Of a stretch of DNA of 64,000 nucleotides, positions 56,813 to 64,000 are shown piece after piece. Every line of letters starts with the position of its first letter. The first letter of the stretch is position 1. The notes beneath the pieces are model-generated. The model saw only the letters and a list, made by a program, of their open reading frames with translations, did not search any database and was not told the DNA's origin. The stretch is from positions 372,001 to 436,000 of the forward strand of contig CAVPHW010000003.1 of the NCBI GenBank assembly GCA_963704835.1, written 5' to 3'. This DNA comes from GCA-2746605 sp963704835. Lineage in GTDB: Bacteria > Bacteroidota > Ignavibacteria > Ignavibacteriales > Melioribacteraceae. A program made the translations under genes and the position numbers.

Positions 56813-58105
56813 AGAACAATCACCGATTCAGATATACCAGTAGGGAGTAATGTAACATTTTCATCAGATACGGTCTATGTATTAAGCGGTATGGTTTTTG
56901 TAGACAGTGCAGCAACTTTGACAATAGAAGCAGGAACATTAATAAAAGCGGAAGATGGACAAGATACAGAAGCAAGCGGATTAGTAGTAACAAGAGACGG
57001 AAAGATATATGCAGAAGGAACGGCAGATAGACCAATCATATTTACTTCAGTAAATGATGACTTAAATGGCAATTTAGGCTATGATGATAGAGGGGAATGG
57101 GCAGGAGTAGTATTATTGGGAAGATCAGTAACCAATAACAGTGAAGTAAAATCAGTTGAAGGTGTAAATGAGATAGATCCAATAAGAGCAAGATATGGAT
57201 CAGAAACACCGGATGAAAACCATAGCAGCGGAGTATTTAAGTATGTTTCAATCCGTCACACAGGTATCAATGTGGGAAGTTCAACGGGAAATGAGATACA
57301 AGGATTAACATGTGGCGCAGTAGGAGCAGGAACAGTAATAGAGTATGTAGAAAGTTATGCAAGTGGTGATGATGGATTTGAGTTCTTTGGTGGAACAGCT
57401 AATACAAGATACTTAGTAAGTGCATTTTGTTCAGATGATGCATTTGACTGGGATCAAGGATTTAATGGAAAACATCAATTCTGGTTTGCCATACAAGGAA
57501 CAGATGAAGCAGGCAGAATAGCAGAAATGGATGGAGCCGGCGGAAATGAACAAGGAACCCCATATGCAAAACCAATGTTAAGTAATGTAACATATATAGG
57601 ACCAGGAGTAACAGCCACACCCAACAGGAGATGGCGGTCAAGCGTTGATATTCAGAGACAATACAGGCGGATATTATTACAATAGTATAATAACAGATTT
57701 CAATGGATTTGATGGTGGCTTAGGAGTAACAGTAGAAGATGTAGATAATAGTGGAGATAAAGCCGAAGACAGTAGAAAGAGATTAGAAGGTGGAGATTTA
57801 GGTTTGATGAATAATATCTGGTATGGTTTTGCTTCAGGCAATACAATAGCAGAGTTTTCAGATCAGGATTTTGTACAAACCTATTTAAGTGATGCAGCAA
57901 TGGCAATAGAGTAATAGATCCAATGTTAAGAGGAATAAGCAGAGAAATGAATGCAGGATTAGATCCACGACCATCAAGTGGAAGTCCGGCATTGAGCGGA
58001 GCTTTAGATACAGGAGATGATTACTTTGTAAAAACAAGTTATGTAGGAGCATTTGGTGGAAATAACTGGTTATTAGGTTGGACTGCTCTTGATCAATTAG
58101 GTTAT
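56813..58105 (+). repeat. Tandem unit 1 (431 codons)
   Basis: The first of two direct repeats, 1293 bases with one insertion and one deletion that cancel. The offset to unit 2 is 1323 bases, with a 30-base spacer. Confidence 0.9.
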
Positions 58106-58135
58106 ATAAAACAACCTGTTGCAGAAGTTGGTACA

Positions 58136-59431
58136 AGAACAATAACCGATTCAGATATACCAGTAGGCAGTAATGTAACATTTTCCTCAGATACAGTATA
58201 TGTATTAAGCGGGATGGTATTTGTAGATAGTGCAGCAACTTTGACAATAGAAGCAGGAACATTAATAAAAGCAGAAGATGGACAAGATACAGAAGCAAGC
58301 GGATTAGTAGTAACCAGAGATGGAAAGATATATGCAGAAGGTACAGCAGACAGACCAATAATCTTTACCTCAGTAAATGATGACCTAAATGGAAATTTAG
58401 GATATGATGATAGAGGCGAATGGGCTGGAGTAGTATTATTAGGAAGATCAGTAACCAATAACAGTGAAGTAAAATCAGTAGAAGGTGTAAATGAGATAGA
58501 TCCAATAAGAGCAAGATATGGATCAGAAACACCAGATGCAAATCACAGCAGTGGAGTATTTAAGTATGTCTCAATCCGTCATACCGGTATCAATGTGGGA
58601 AGTTCAGACCGGAAATGAGATACAAGGATTAACATGTGGAGCAGTAGGAGCAGGAACAGTAATAGAATATGTAGAGAGTTATGCAAGTGGTGATGATGGC
58701 TTTGAGTTTTTTGGTGGAACAGCCAATACAAGATACTTAGTAAGTGCATTCTGTTCAGATGATGCATTTGATTGGGATCAAGGCTTTAATGGAAAACATC
58801 AATTCTGGTTTGCAATACAAGGAACAGATGAAGCAGGCAGAATAGCAGAAATGGATGGAGCAGGCGGAAATGAACAAGGTACACCATATGCAAAACCAAT
58901 GTTAAGTAATGTAACTTATATAGGTCCAGGAGTAACAGCCACACCAACAGGTGATGGCGGTCAAGCAATGATATTCAGAGACAATACAGGTGGCTATTAT
59001 TACAATAGTATAATCACAGATTTTAATGGATTTGAAGGTGGCTTGGGCATAACAGTAGAAGATGTAGATAATAGTGGAGATAAAGCCGAAGATAGTAGAA
59101 AGAGATTTGAAGCCGGAGATTTAGGTTTAATGAATAATATCTGGTATGGTTTTGCTGCTGGCAATACAATAACAGAGTTTTCAGATCAAGATTTTGTACA
59201 GACATATTTAAGTGATGCAGGCAAATGGCAACAGAGTAGTAGATCCAATGTTACGAGGAATAAGCAGAGAAATGAATGCAGGTTTAGATCCACGACCATC
59301 AAGCTGGAAGTCCGGCATTAAGTGGAGCTTTAGATACAGGTGATGATTACTTTGTAAAAACAAGTTATGTAGGAGCATTTGGTGGAAATAACTGGTTATT
59401 AGGTTGGACTGCTCTTGATCAATTAGGTTAT
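58136..59431 (+). repeat. Tandem unit 2 (431 codons plus three inserted bases)
   Basis: The second direct repeat, 1296 bases. Its three one-base insertions account exactly for the length difference from unit 1. In the aligned part near 56980-57070 and 58303-58393 the copies differ at third codon positions only. Confidence 0.9.
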
Positions 59432-59781
59432 GTTGGTGACTTATCTACCGGTATTGATGTTGAATTTAGTAATGAAATTCCAAATGAATTTGTGTTAGAG
59501 CAAAACTATCCAAATCCATTTAATCCATCAACTACAATATCATTTTCACTTCCAGAAGCAAGTGAAGTACAGTTAAATATTTATAATATTTTAGGTCAGC
59601 AAGTAGCTACATTGGTAAATGATGTTAAAAATGCTGGTTCTTATAAAATAAATTGGGATGCTTCAAATCTATCAAGTGGAATGTATATTTATAGATTACA
59701 AGCAGGTTCAAAAGTTATTACAAACAGAATGATCTTAATGAAATAAACCCCTCGTTAGACTATCCCTTATATAGGGAGTGT

Positions 59782-59811
59782 AAGGGACATAGCAATATGT
59801 CCCTTTTTTTT
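59782..59811 (+). terminator. Terminator after the tandem-repeat gene
   Basis: AAGGGACATA and TATGTCCCTT form a perfect 10-bp stem with a GCAA tetraloop, followed by a run of T to 59811. A second small CCCTTATATAGGG hairpin lies just upstream. It closes the TonB receptor and surface-protein transcript. Confidence 0.92.
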
Positions 59812-59837
59812 AATTTGAGTTTTTATATATTATTGAT

Positions 59838-61373
59838 ATGAAGGCTAAATATTTATTTATAATTATAATTTTTGCCGCAATCCAGATTTACCCTCAGCTA
59901 TTTGATGATAATTCAACAATTAACGCCGATAAAGTAATATTAAAAAAACATATTGAAATATTAGGCAGTGATTTATTTGAAGGTAGAGGAACTGGTACAA
60001 AAGGTGGCGAGCTGGCAGCAGCTTATATATCTTCAAATTTTAAAAAGATCGGTTTAATACCTATTGGAGATGAAAATACCTATTTCCAGAGTATTCCTTT
60101 TCATGGCACTAATATTCTCAATGACTCCAAGCTAACCTTACTTAATTCTAATGATTCTCTCCATCTTGAAATTGGTAAAGATTACTTGCTTTCTAATTTA
60201 GGTGAGCAGACAATTATTCCTAAACCAATTGAACTTGTTTTTGTAGAATATGGAATAATAGCCCCAGAATTTGACCACAATGATTATCAAGACAAAGACG
60301 TTTCGGGTAAGATTGTAGTAATTATAAATGGTGAGCCATATTCAGAAGAATATGAGTATTTCAATGGAGACGAACCTACTATTTATAGTCATATTGATGT
60401 TAAACATAGAATTGCGATAAGCAGAGGTGCTGCTGGGACAATAATAATACCTGAATACAATAATAATGATTTTGGGTACTGGAACAGATTAGTTTCTGAA
60501 TATTCTTTTGAAGATGTTAAATTATCATATAATGCATCAAATAGTTTTGGAATTATTTTAAACCCAATATTAGCTAAATCAATATTTAAATTGGATAGCG
60601 TTAAGTCAATTTCTGAATTTGCAAACCAAATAAACAAATTTTCATTAACGTTTGAAGGTCAATTTATTGTTAGAGATTTTAAAGCAAATAATATTGTTGG
60701 AATGATAAAAGGAAATCAATCTAAAGAAAATGAAGAATATTTAATTGTTTCTGCTCATTACGATCATTTGGGAATTGGCCCTTCAATAAACGGTGATAAA
60801 ATTTATAATGGTGTTTTAGATAACGCAATGGGTGTCTCTGCAATGCTGGAAGTGGCAAGAATTTTAATGGGTTATAAAGACTATTTAGAACGATCGATAA
60901 TTTTTATTGCAACAACAGGAGAAGAAAAAGGATTGCTTGGTTCAAGTTACTACGTTGATCACCCCATATTCCCAATTCATAAAACAGTAGCAAATATTAA
61001 TATTGATGGCATTGCATTTATTGATGAATTCAAATCAATTATTGGAGTTGGTTCAGAATTATCCAATCTTGAGGATTATCTTAGACAAATGAGTAAGAGG
61101 TTTGATATTTCGGTAAAAAAAATTCCAAAAGAATTTTACTCAAATGAAGCATTCAATAGATCAGATCAAATATCTTTTGCTAAGGCAGGAATTCCTTCTA
61201 TCTTAATACTGGATTCGCCGGAATATATAAACTTAGACAGAGCAACAGCTATTGAAAAAATTATATATTATAATGAAGTAGTTTACCATACACCATTTGA
61301 CGATTTATCAATTAAAATTGATTATAATGCTGTGCGCAAAACATACAAACATTTTAAGTGCATTCATATTTGA
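59838..61373 (+). CDS. M28 family zinc aminopeptidase
   Basis: A 511-residue exported metallopeptidase with a signal peptide (ending QIYPQ), a PA-type insertion (about 110-230) and an M28 catalytic domain. Zinc ligands are in VSAHYDHLGIG (H, D), VLDNAMGVSAM (bridging D) and TTGEEKGLLGSSYY (catalytic and ligand glutamates); a last H in the C-terminal YHTPFDD fits. It cleaves N-terminal residues of peptides outside the cytoplasm. It stands between the surface-protein gene and pstS with terminators before it; a link to phosphate is by position only. Confidence 0.87.
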   Translation: MKAKYLFIIIIFAAIQIYPQLFDDNSTINADKVILKKHIEILGSDLFEGRGTGTKGGELAAAYISSNFKKIGLIPIGDENTYFQSIPFHGTNILNDSKLTLLNSNDSLHLEIGKDYLLSNLGEQTIIPKPIELVFVEYGIIAPEFDHNDYQDKDVSGKIVVIINGEPYSEEYEYFNGDEPTIYSHIDVKHRIAISRGAAGTIIIPEYNNNDFGYWNRLVSEYSFEDVKLSYNASNSFGIILNPILAKSIFKLDSVKSISEFANQINKFSLTFEGQFIVRDFKANNIVGMIKGNQSKENEEYLIVSAHYDHLGIGPSINGDKIYNGVLDNAMGVSAMLEVARILMGYKDYLERSIIFIATTGEEKGLLGSSYYVDHPIFPIHKTVANINIDGIAFIDEFKSIIGVGSELSNLEDYLRQMSKRFDISVKKIPKEFYSNEAFNRSDQISFAKAGIPSILILDSPEYINLDRATAIEKIIYYNEVVYHTPFDDLSIKIDYNAVRKTYKHFKCIHI

Positions 61374-61457
61374 AATTTCTTCGTTAAAAAATGAAATTAA
61401 GTGGAATAAAAATGTAAATTATAATTTTGTCAGACTCCAAGCAATAGCGGAGAAAAG

Positions 61458-62277
61458 ATGAAATATATCTTGGTCTTTATCAGTTTATCATTGTTTGATG
61501 GGATGTTCTAGTTTTAACCAGGATGATTCAAACATTATCAGAATAAAAGGTTCTGATACAATGCTTCTGCTAAATCAAAGACTTGCAGCTGAATTTATGA
61601 AAGAGCATAAAGGATTATCAGTTTATGTTGACGGAGGAGGTACCGGCACCGGAGTTGAAGCCTTGATTAGAAACAATGTTGAAATCTGTGCTGCTTCAAG
61701 ACCCCTTGAGCCAAATGAAATACAAAAATTTGGAGAAGAATTTAGCACGGTCGGAATGTCGTTCTTAATTGGAAGAGATGCTTTATCAATTTATATTAAT
61801 TCAAAAAATAATGTAAAAAATTTGACAATTGAACAGATAGCGAAAATCTTCAAATGTGAAATTAATAAATGGAGTGAAGTTGGAGGAAATAATATTCCAA
61901 TTCTCCCAATAACAAGATCATCAGCATCCGGGACATATTTGTATTTTATTAAACATGTTCTGAAAGGAGAGGAAATTTGTAGCACAATTCCAATTGTAAA
62001 TACAACTAGCGAAATTACTAGATTTGTAAAAAATAATATAAACTCTATTGGATATGGCGGAATTGGTTATACTGATAGTAGTATGCAATGCAATGTTAAC
62101 GGAGTTGAGCCAACAAGAGAGAATGTTCTTAATAATACCTACCCAATTTCCAGATATTTGAGGTTTTACACATCTAGAAAACCTAAGGGCAATGTAAAAC
62201 TTTTTATTGACTGGGTTACTAGCCAAAATGGACAAAAATTAGTTGAATCGATGGGATATATTCCACTTTGGGAATAA
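61458..62277 (+). CDS. PstS-like phosphate-binding lipoprotein, signal peptide frameshifted
   Basis: A phosphate-binding periplasmic protein of about 270 residues. The mature part (from 61495) has KGSDTMLLLNQRLAAEF, DGGGTGTGVEALI, and TRSSASGTYLYF, the phosphate-site loops of the PstS family. The proper start is ATG 61458 after GGAG, giving KYILVFISLSLF, but the frame then stops at 61509. One T too many in TTGTTTGATG (about 61490-61497) explains it; without it the protein reads SLSLLMGCSS, a perfect lipobox. As given, only an internal start would make an unexported protein. It precedes a second pstS gene and is 85 bases from the M28 gene. Confidence 0.82.
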
Positions 62278-62303
62278 AAACACTTCATAATCTCTTATAA
62301 AAC

Positions 62304-62359
62304 TTAACAATTCCTTAACATTACCATAACATCAAAACATCTGAATAGATATATATTTA
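62304..62359 (+). promoter_or_regulatory. Pho-box promoter of pstS
   Basis: TTAACA at 62304, TTAACA at 62315 and ATAACA at 62326 keep an exact 11-base period; a fourth position (62337, ACATCT) is degenerate. Nine bases after this fourth slot comes TATATTTA (62352-62359), close to TAnnTTTG, the same spacing as at 53723-53738. The third repeat is ATAACA in both promoters. pstS starts 64 bases further. Confidence 0.78.
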
Positions 62360-62423
62360 CAGGAATAAATAATTTCTTGTTTTCAGTAAAATAAAAAAGT
62401 CATTAAATAAGTTCGAGGGAAAA

Positions 62424-63323
62424 ATGAAAAGTAAAATGTTAGTTGTATTCACAATGTTATTATTTGCTGCTGTTGTTTTTACAGGCTGCAAGAAAAAGGA
62501 AGAAGTAGAAAAAAGTGTTGTTTCTGTAAAAGGTTCAGATACTATGGTTAACCTTTCACAGAAATGGGCTGAAACTTATATGCAGAAAAATCCGAATGCA
62601 TCAATTCAAGTAACTGGTGGTGGTTCGGGAACCGGAGTTGCATCGCTACTTAATAAAACTGTTGATATCGCGAATGCAAGTAGGGAATTCAAAAGTGCTG
62701 AATACGCTAAGGCAAAAGAGTTAGGTATTTCTCCAAAAGAATTTAAAGTTGCACTCGATGGAATTGCTGTAATTGTTAGTACAGATAATCCAATAAGTGA
62801 GTTAACAATTGCTCAAATTAGGGACATTTTCATTGGCAAAATTAAAAACTGGAAAGAACTTGGTGGAGCAGATTTTCCCATAATTTTATATGGTAGAGAA
62901 AACAGTAGTGGTACATACGAGTTTTTTAAAGACCATGTTTTAGGCAAAGATGAAAGAGGCAATACAAGAGATTTTGATAATTCAACTCAAGTTTTGCAAG
63001 GAACAGCAGCACTTGGAGAAGCAGTTGCGAGAGATATAAAAAGTGTTGGTTATGGTGGAGTTGGTTATTTTGCGGCACGAACAGATGTAAAAATTCTTAA
63101 AGTAAAAGCAGATAATAATTCTCCCGCAATCGCCCCCGCTGAAGGTGGAAAAGTGAATTATGATGCAATCTGGAGTGGCAATTATTCAATTTCTCGTTAT
63201 CTTTACTGCTATACAAATGGTTCTGGTGATCAAAAAATAAAAGATTTTATGGATTTCATTCTTTCACAAGAAGGTCAAGACTTGGTTAAACAAATGGAGT
63301 ATATCCCTTTACCATCAAAATAA
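62424..63323 (+). CDS. pstS: Phosphate-binding lipoprotein PstS
   Basis: A 299-residue periplasmic phosphate-binding protein of the Pst transporter. The lipoprotein signal is VVFTG-C (C22), followed by a lysine-rich linker. Phosphate-site loops are VKGSDTMVNLSQKWAE, TGGGSGTGVASLL, NASREF and RENSSGTYEFFKDHV. It has a Pho-box promoter and a GAGGG binding site. pstC, pstA, pstB and phoU are not in the window; a porin gene follows 50 bases downstream. The first pstS-like gene upstream differs greatly, so they are old paralogues rather than a recent copy. Confidence 0.94.
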   Translation: MKSKMLVVFTMLLFAAVVFTGCKKKEEVEKSVVSVKGSDTMVNLSQKWAETYMQKNPNASIQVTGGGSGTGVASLLNKTVDIANASREFKSAEYAKAKELGISPKEFKVALDGIAVIVSTDNPISELTIAQIRDIFIGKIKNWKELGGADFPIILYGRENSSGTYEFFKDHVLGKDERGNTRDFDNSTQVLQGTAALGEAVARDIKSVGYGGVGYFAARTDVKILKVKADNNSPAIAPAEGGKVNYDAIWSGNYSISRYLYCYTNGSGDQKIKDFMDFILSQEGQDLVKQMEYIPLPSK

Positions 63324-63373
63324 TTATTTAATTTTTCTTAATCTTAGTCTATTGTTCGAGGGGTCGAAAAAAG

Positions 63374-64000
63374 ATGAAAAAATATTTATTAGTATTTGTA
63401 TTGTTTATATTATCAAGTTTTGTAATTCAAGCACAGGAGGAACCTAAGGGAAAAATTCATGGGTATATGTTCGGCGACTATTTTTATAATATAGCGAGAG
63501 ATCAAAATTCTGTTCCTAACTCTGTTGAAAAAGGAGAGAAAGATTTTAATGGCTTTCAGTTTAGAAGGATTTATTTTGGGTATGATTATAAAATAAGCCC
63601 AATTTTTAGTTCTAGATTAAGACTAGAAGCGGATCAAAAAGAAGAAACCAGCGGTGGGAAATTTGGATTATTTGTTAAGGATGCTTACTTAAAATGGAAT
63701 GATATTTTTAGTGGCTCAGACTTGATTATTGGACTTTCGCCAACCCCAACATTTGAGATTTCTGAATCTTATTGGGGATATAGATCCTTAGAAAAGACAA
63801 TTGTAGATTTGAGAAAGGTCGGTTCCTCACGCGATTTTGGAATAAATCTAAAAGGCAAAATTAACAGTAGCGGAACAATCAAATATATGTTAATGATTGC
63901 AAATGGAGAGGGGAATACTGGGGAAGATAACAATCAAAAGAAAATTTATGCTCATTTAGCTGTAGAACCGATCAAAAATCTAACTTTTAGTTTAAATGGA
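63374..64000 (+). CDS. Porin, phosphate-selective (OprP/O)-like, N-terminal part
   Basis: An open frame of 209 codons running off the end of the window. It has a signal peptide (ending VIQAQ), then GKIHGYMFGDYFYNIARD and FNGFQFRRIYFGYDYKISPIFSSRLRLEADQ, alternating beta strands like the first strands of the OprP/OprO phosphate-porin family. ATG 63374 is preceded by GAGGGG. Position after pstS supports a role in phosphate entry through the outer membrane. Only about half the barrel is visible. Confidence 0.72.
   Translation, partial: MKKYLLVFVLFILSSFVIQAQEEPKGKIHGYMFGDYFYNIARDQNSVPNSVEKGEKDFNGFQFRRIYFGYDYKISPIFSSRLRLEADQKEETSGGKFGLFVKDAYLKWNDIFSGSDLIIGLSPTPTFEISESYWGYRSLEKTIVDLRKVGSSRDFGINLKGKINSSGTIKYMLMIANGEGNTGEDNNQKKIYAHLAVEPIKNLTFSLNG

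Larger units (their letters stand above)
56744..59746 (+). pseudogene. Tandem-repeat T9SS surface protein, five frameshifts
   Basis: One gene split into several frames. AAGGAG and ATG 56744 open a signal peptide, then two copies of a 431-codon unit (56813-58105 and 58136-59431), then a T9SS sorting domain (QNYPNPFNPSTTI ... RMILMK, 59492-59746). Each unit begins TITDSDIPVGSNVTF, continues with TLTIEAGTLIKAEDG and TADRPIIFTSVNDD, and has a WDQGFNGKHQFWFAIQGTDEAG core. This pattern suggests a right-handed beta-helix-like surface protein. Indels against the other copy: extra C near 57620, missing A near 57900, an extra base in 58606-58612, extra G near 59220, extra C at 59304. It follows the TonB receptor gene by 17 bases. 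The function is unknown; in relatives such genes often accompany TonB receptors. Confidence 0.85.

Noticed and set aside
57885..58358. Leucine-rich 157-aa reading frame on the minus strand, with similar ones opposite each repeat unit
   Set aside because: It is the antisense shadow of the tandem-repeat gene; its composition follows from the purine-rich coding strand, and it has no binding site.
56744..59746. Phase variation by simple-sequence repeats as cause of the frameshifts
   Set aside because: The indels lie in runs of at most three or four bases at unrelated spots; there are no long homopolymers or short tandem repeats.

Overview
The window is AT-rich bacterial chromosome, densely coded on both strands. 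It most likely comes from the Ignavibacteria (Chlorobi/Bacteroidota side). Three exported proteins end in the YPNPFNPST-type C-terminal sorting domain used by the type IX secretion system (T9SS), the SerA is of the Bacteroidota type, outer-membrane proteins with beta-barrel character are frequent, and one promoter has a Bacteroidota-like TAnnTTTG -7 box. TTG and GTG starts are common. There are no CRISPR arrays, transposases, integrases, rRNA genes or convincing tRNA genes. The one stable RNA I recognise is tmRNA.

Layout. 1-1.0 kb: end of rplS, its terminator, and an MqnA-like gene. 1.0-5.0 kb (minus): a tight operon add - 110-aa unknown - hutU - serA. 5.2-9.9 kb: TPR lipoprotein, DUF3467 protein, and a beta-propeller sensor fused to a class III adenylate cyclase. 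10.0-14.5 kb: exported-protein group (a frameshifted T9SS cargo gene, a large lipoprotein, an outer-membrane protein). 14.5-17.0 kb (minus): lptF-lptG. 17.1-20.5 kb: M20 peptidase, YgfZ-like protein, cobalamin adenosyltransferase whose stop codon lies inside ssrA (tmRNA). 20.6-22.2 kb (minus): prfC. 22.5-27 kb: a CotH/lamin-tail T9SS protein and a GIY-YIG-type gene. 27-41.8 kb: mostly housekeeping (dapF, PHP phosphoesterase, efp, accB, accC, gcvH, guaA, radC, phoH, mazG, RidA family, rsfS, argS). 41.8-45.8 kb (minus): comF, hemerythrin, VWA membrane protein, surE. 45.9-53.6 kb: a long plus-strand run (envelope protein, orphan DNA methyltransferase, xseA, xseB, dxs, Gfo/Idh oxidoreductase, PhoB/PhoR-like pair). 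53.7-64 kb: a phosphate-starvation island.

The most striking region is 51.9-64 kb. A PhoB/PhoR-like two-component system is followed by a TonB-dependent receptor, a T9SS surface protein built from two tandem 431-codon units, an M28 peptidase, two PstS-type lipoproteins and a phosphate-selective-porin-like gene. Two promoters here carry TTAACA-type hexamers at an exact 11-base period, ending at the same distance from a -10 element, one before the TonB receptor and one before the second pstS. I read these as Pho boxes bound by the adjacent response regulator.

A second theme is single-base frameshifts. I count nine, eight of them insertions, all in genes for exported proteins (10.0-10.3 kb and 55.8-61.5 kb). 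Nearly 50 other genes are open. In the tandem-repeat gene the five indels can be located by comparing the two copies, whose other differences in the stretch compared are all silent. They are therefore either very recent inactivation or uncorrected sequence errors in repetitive DNA.
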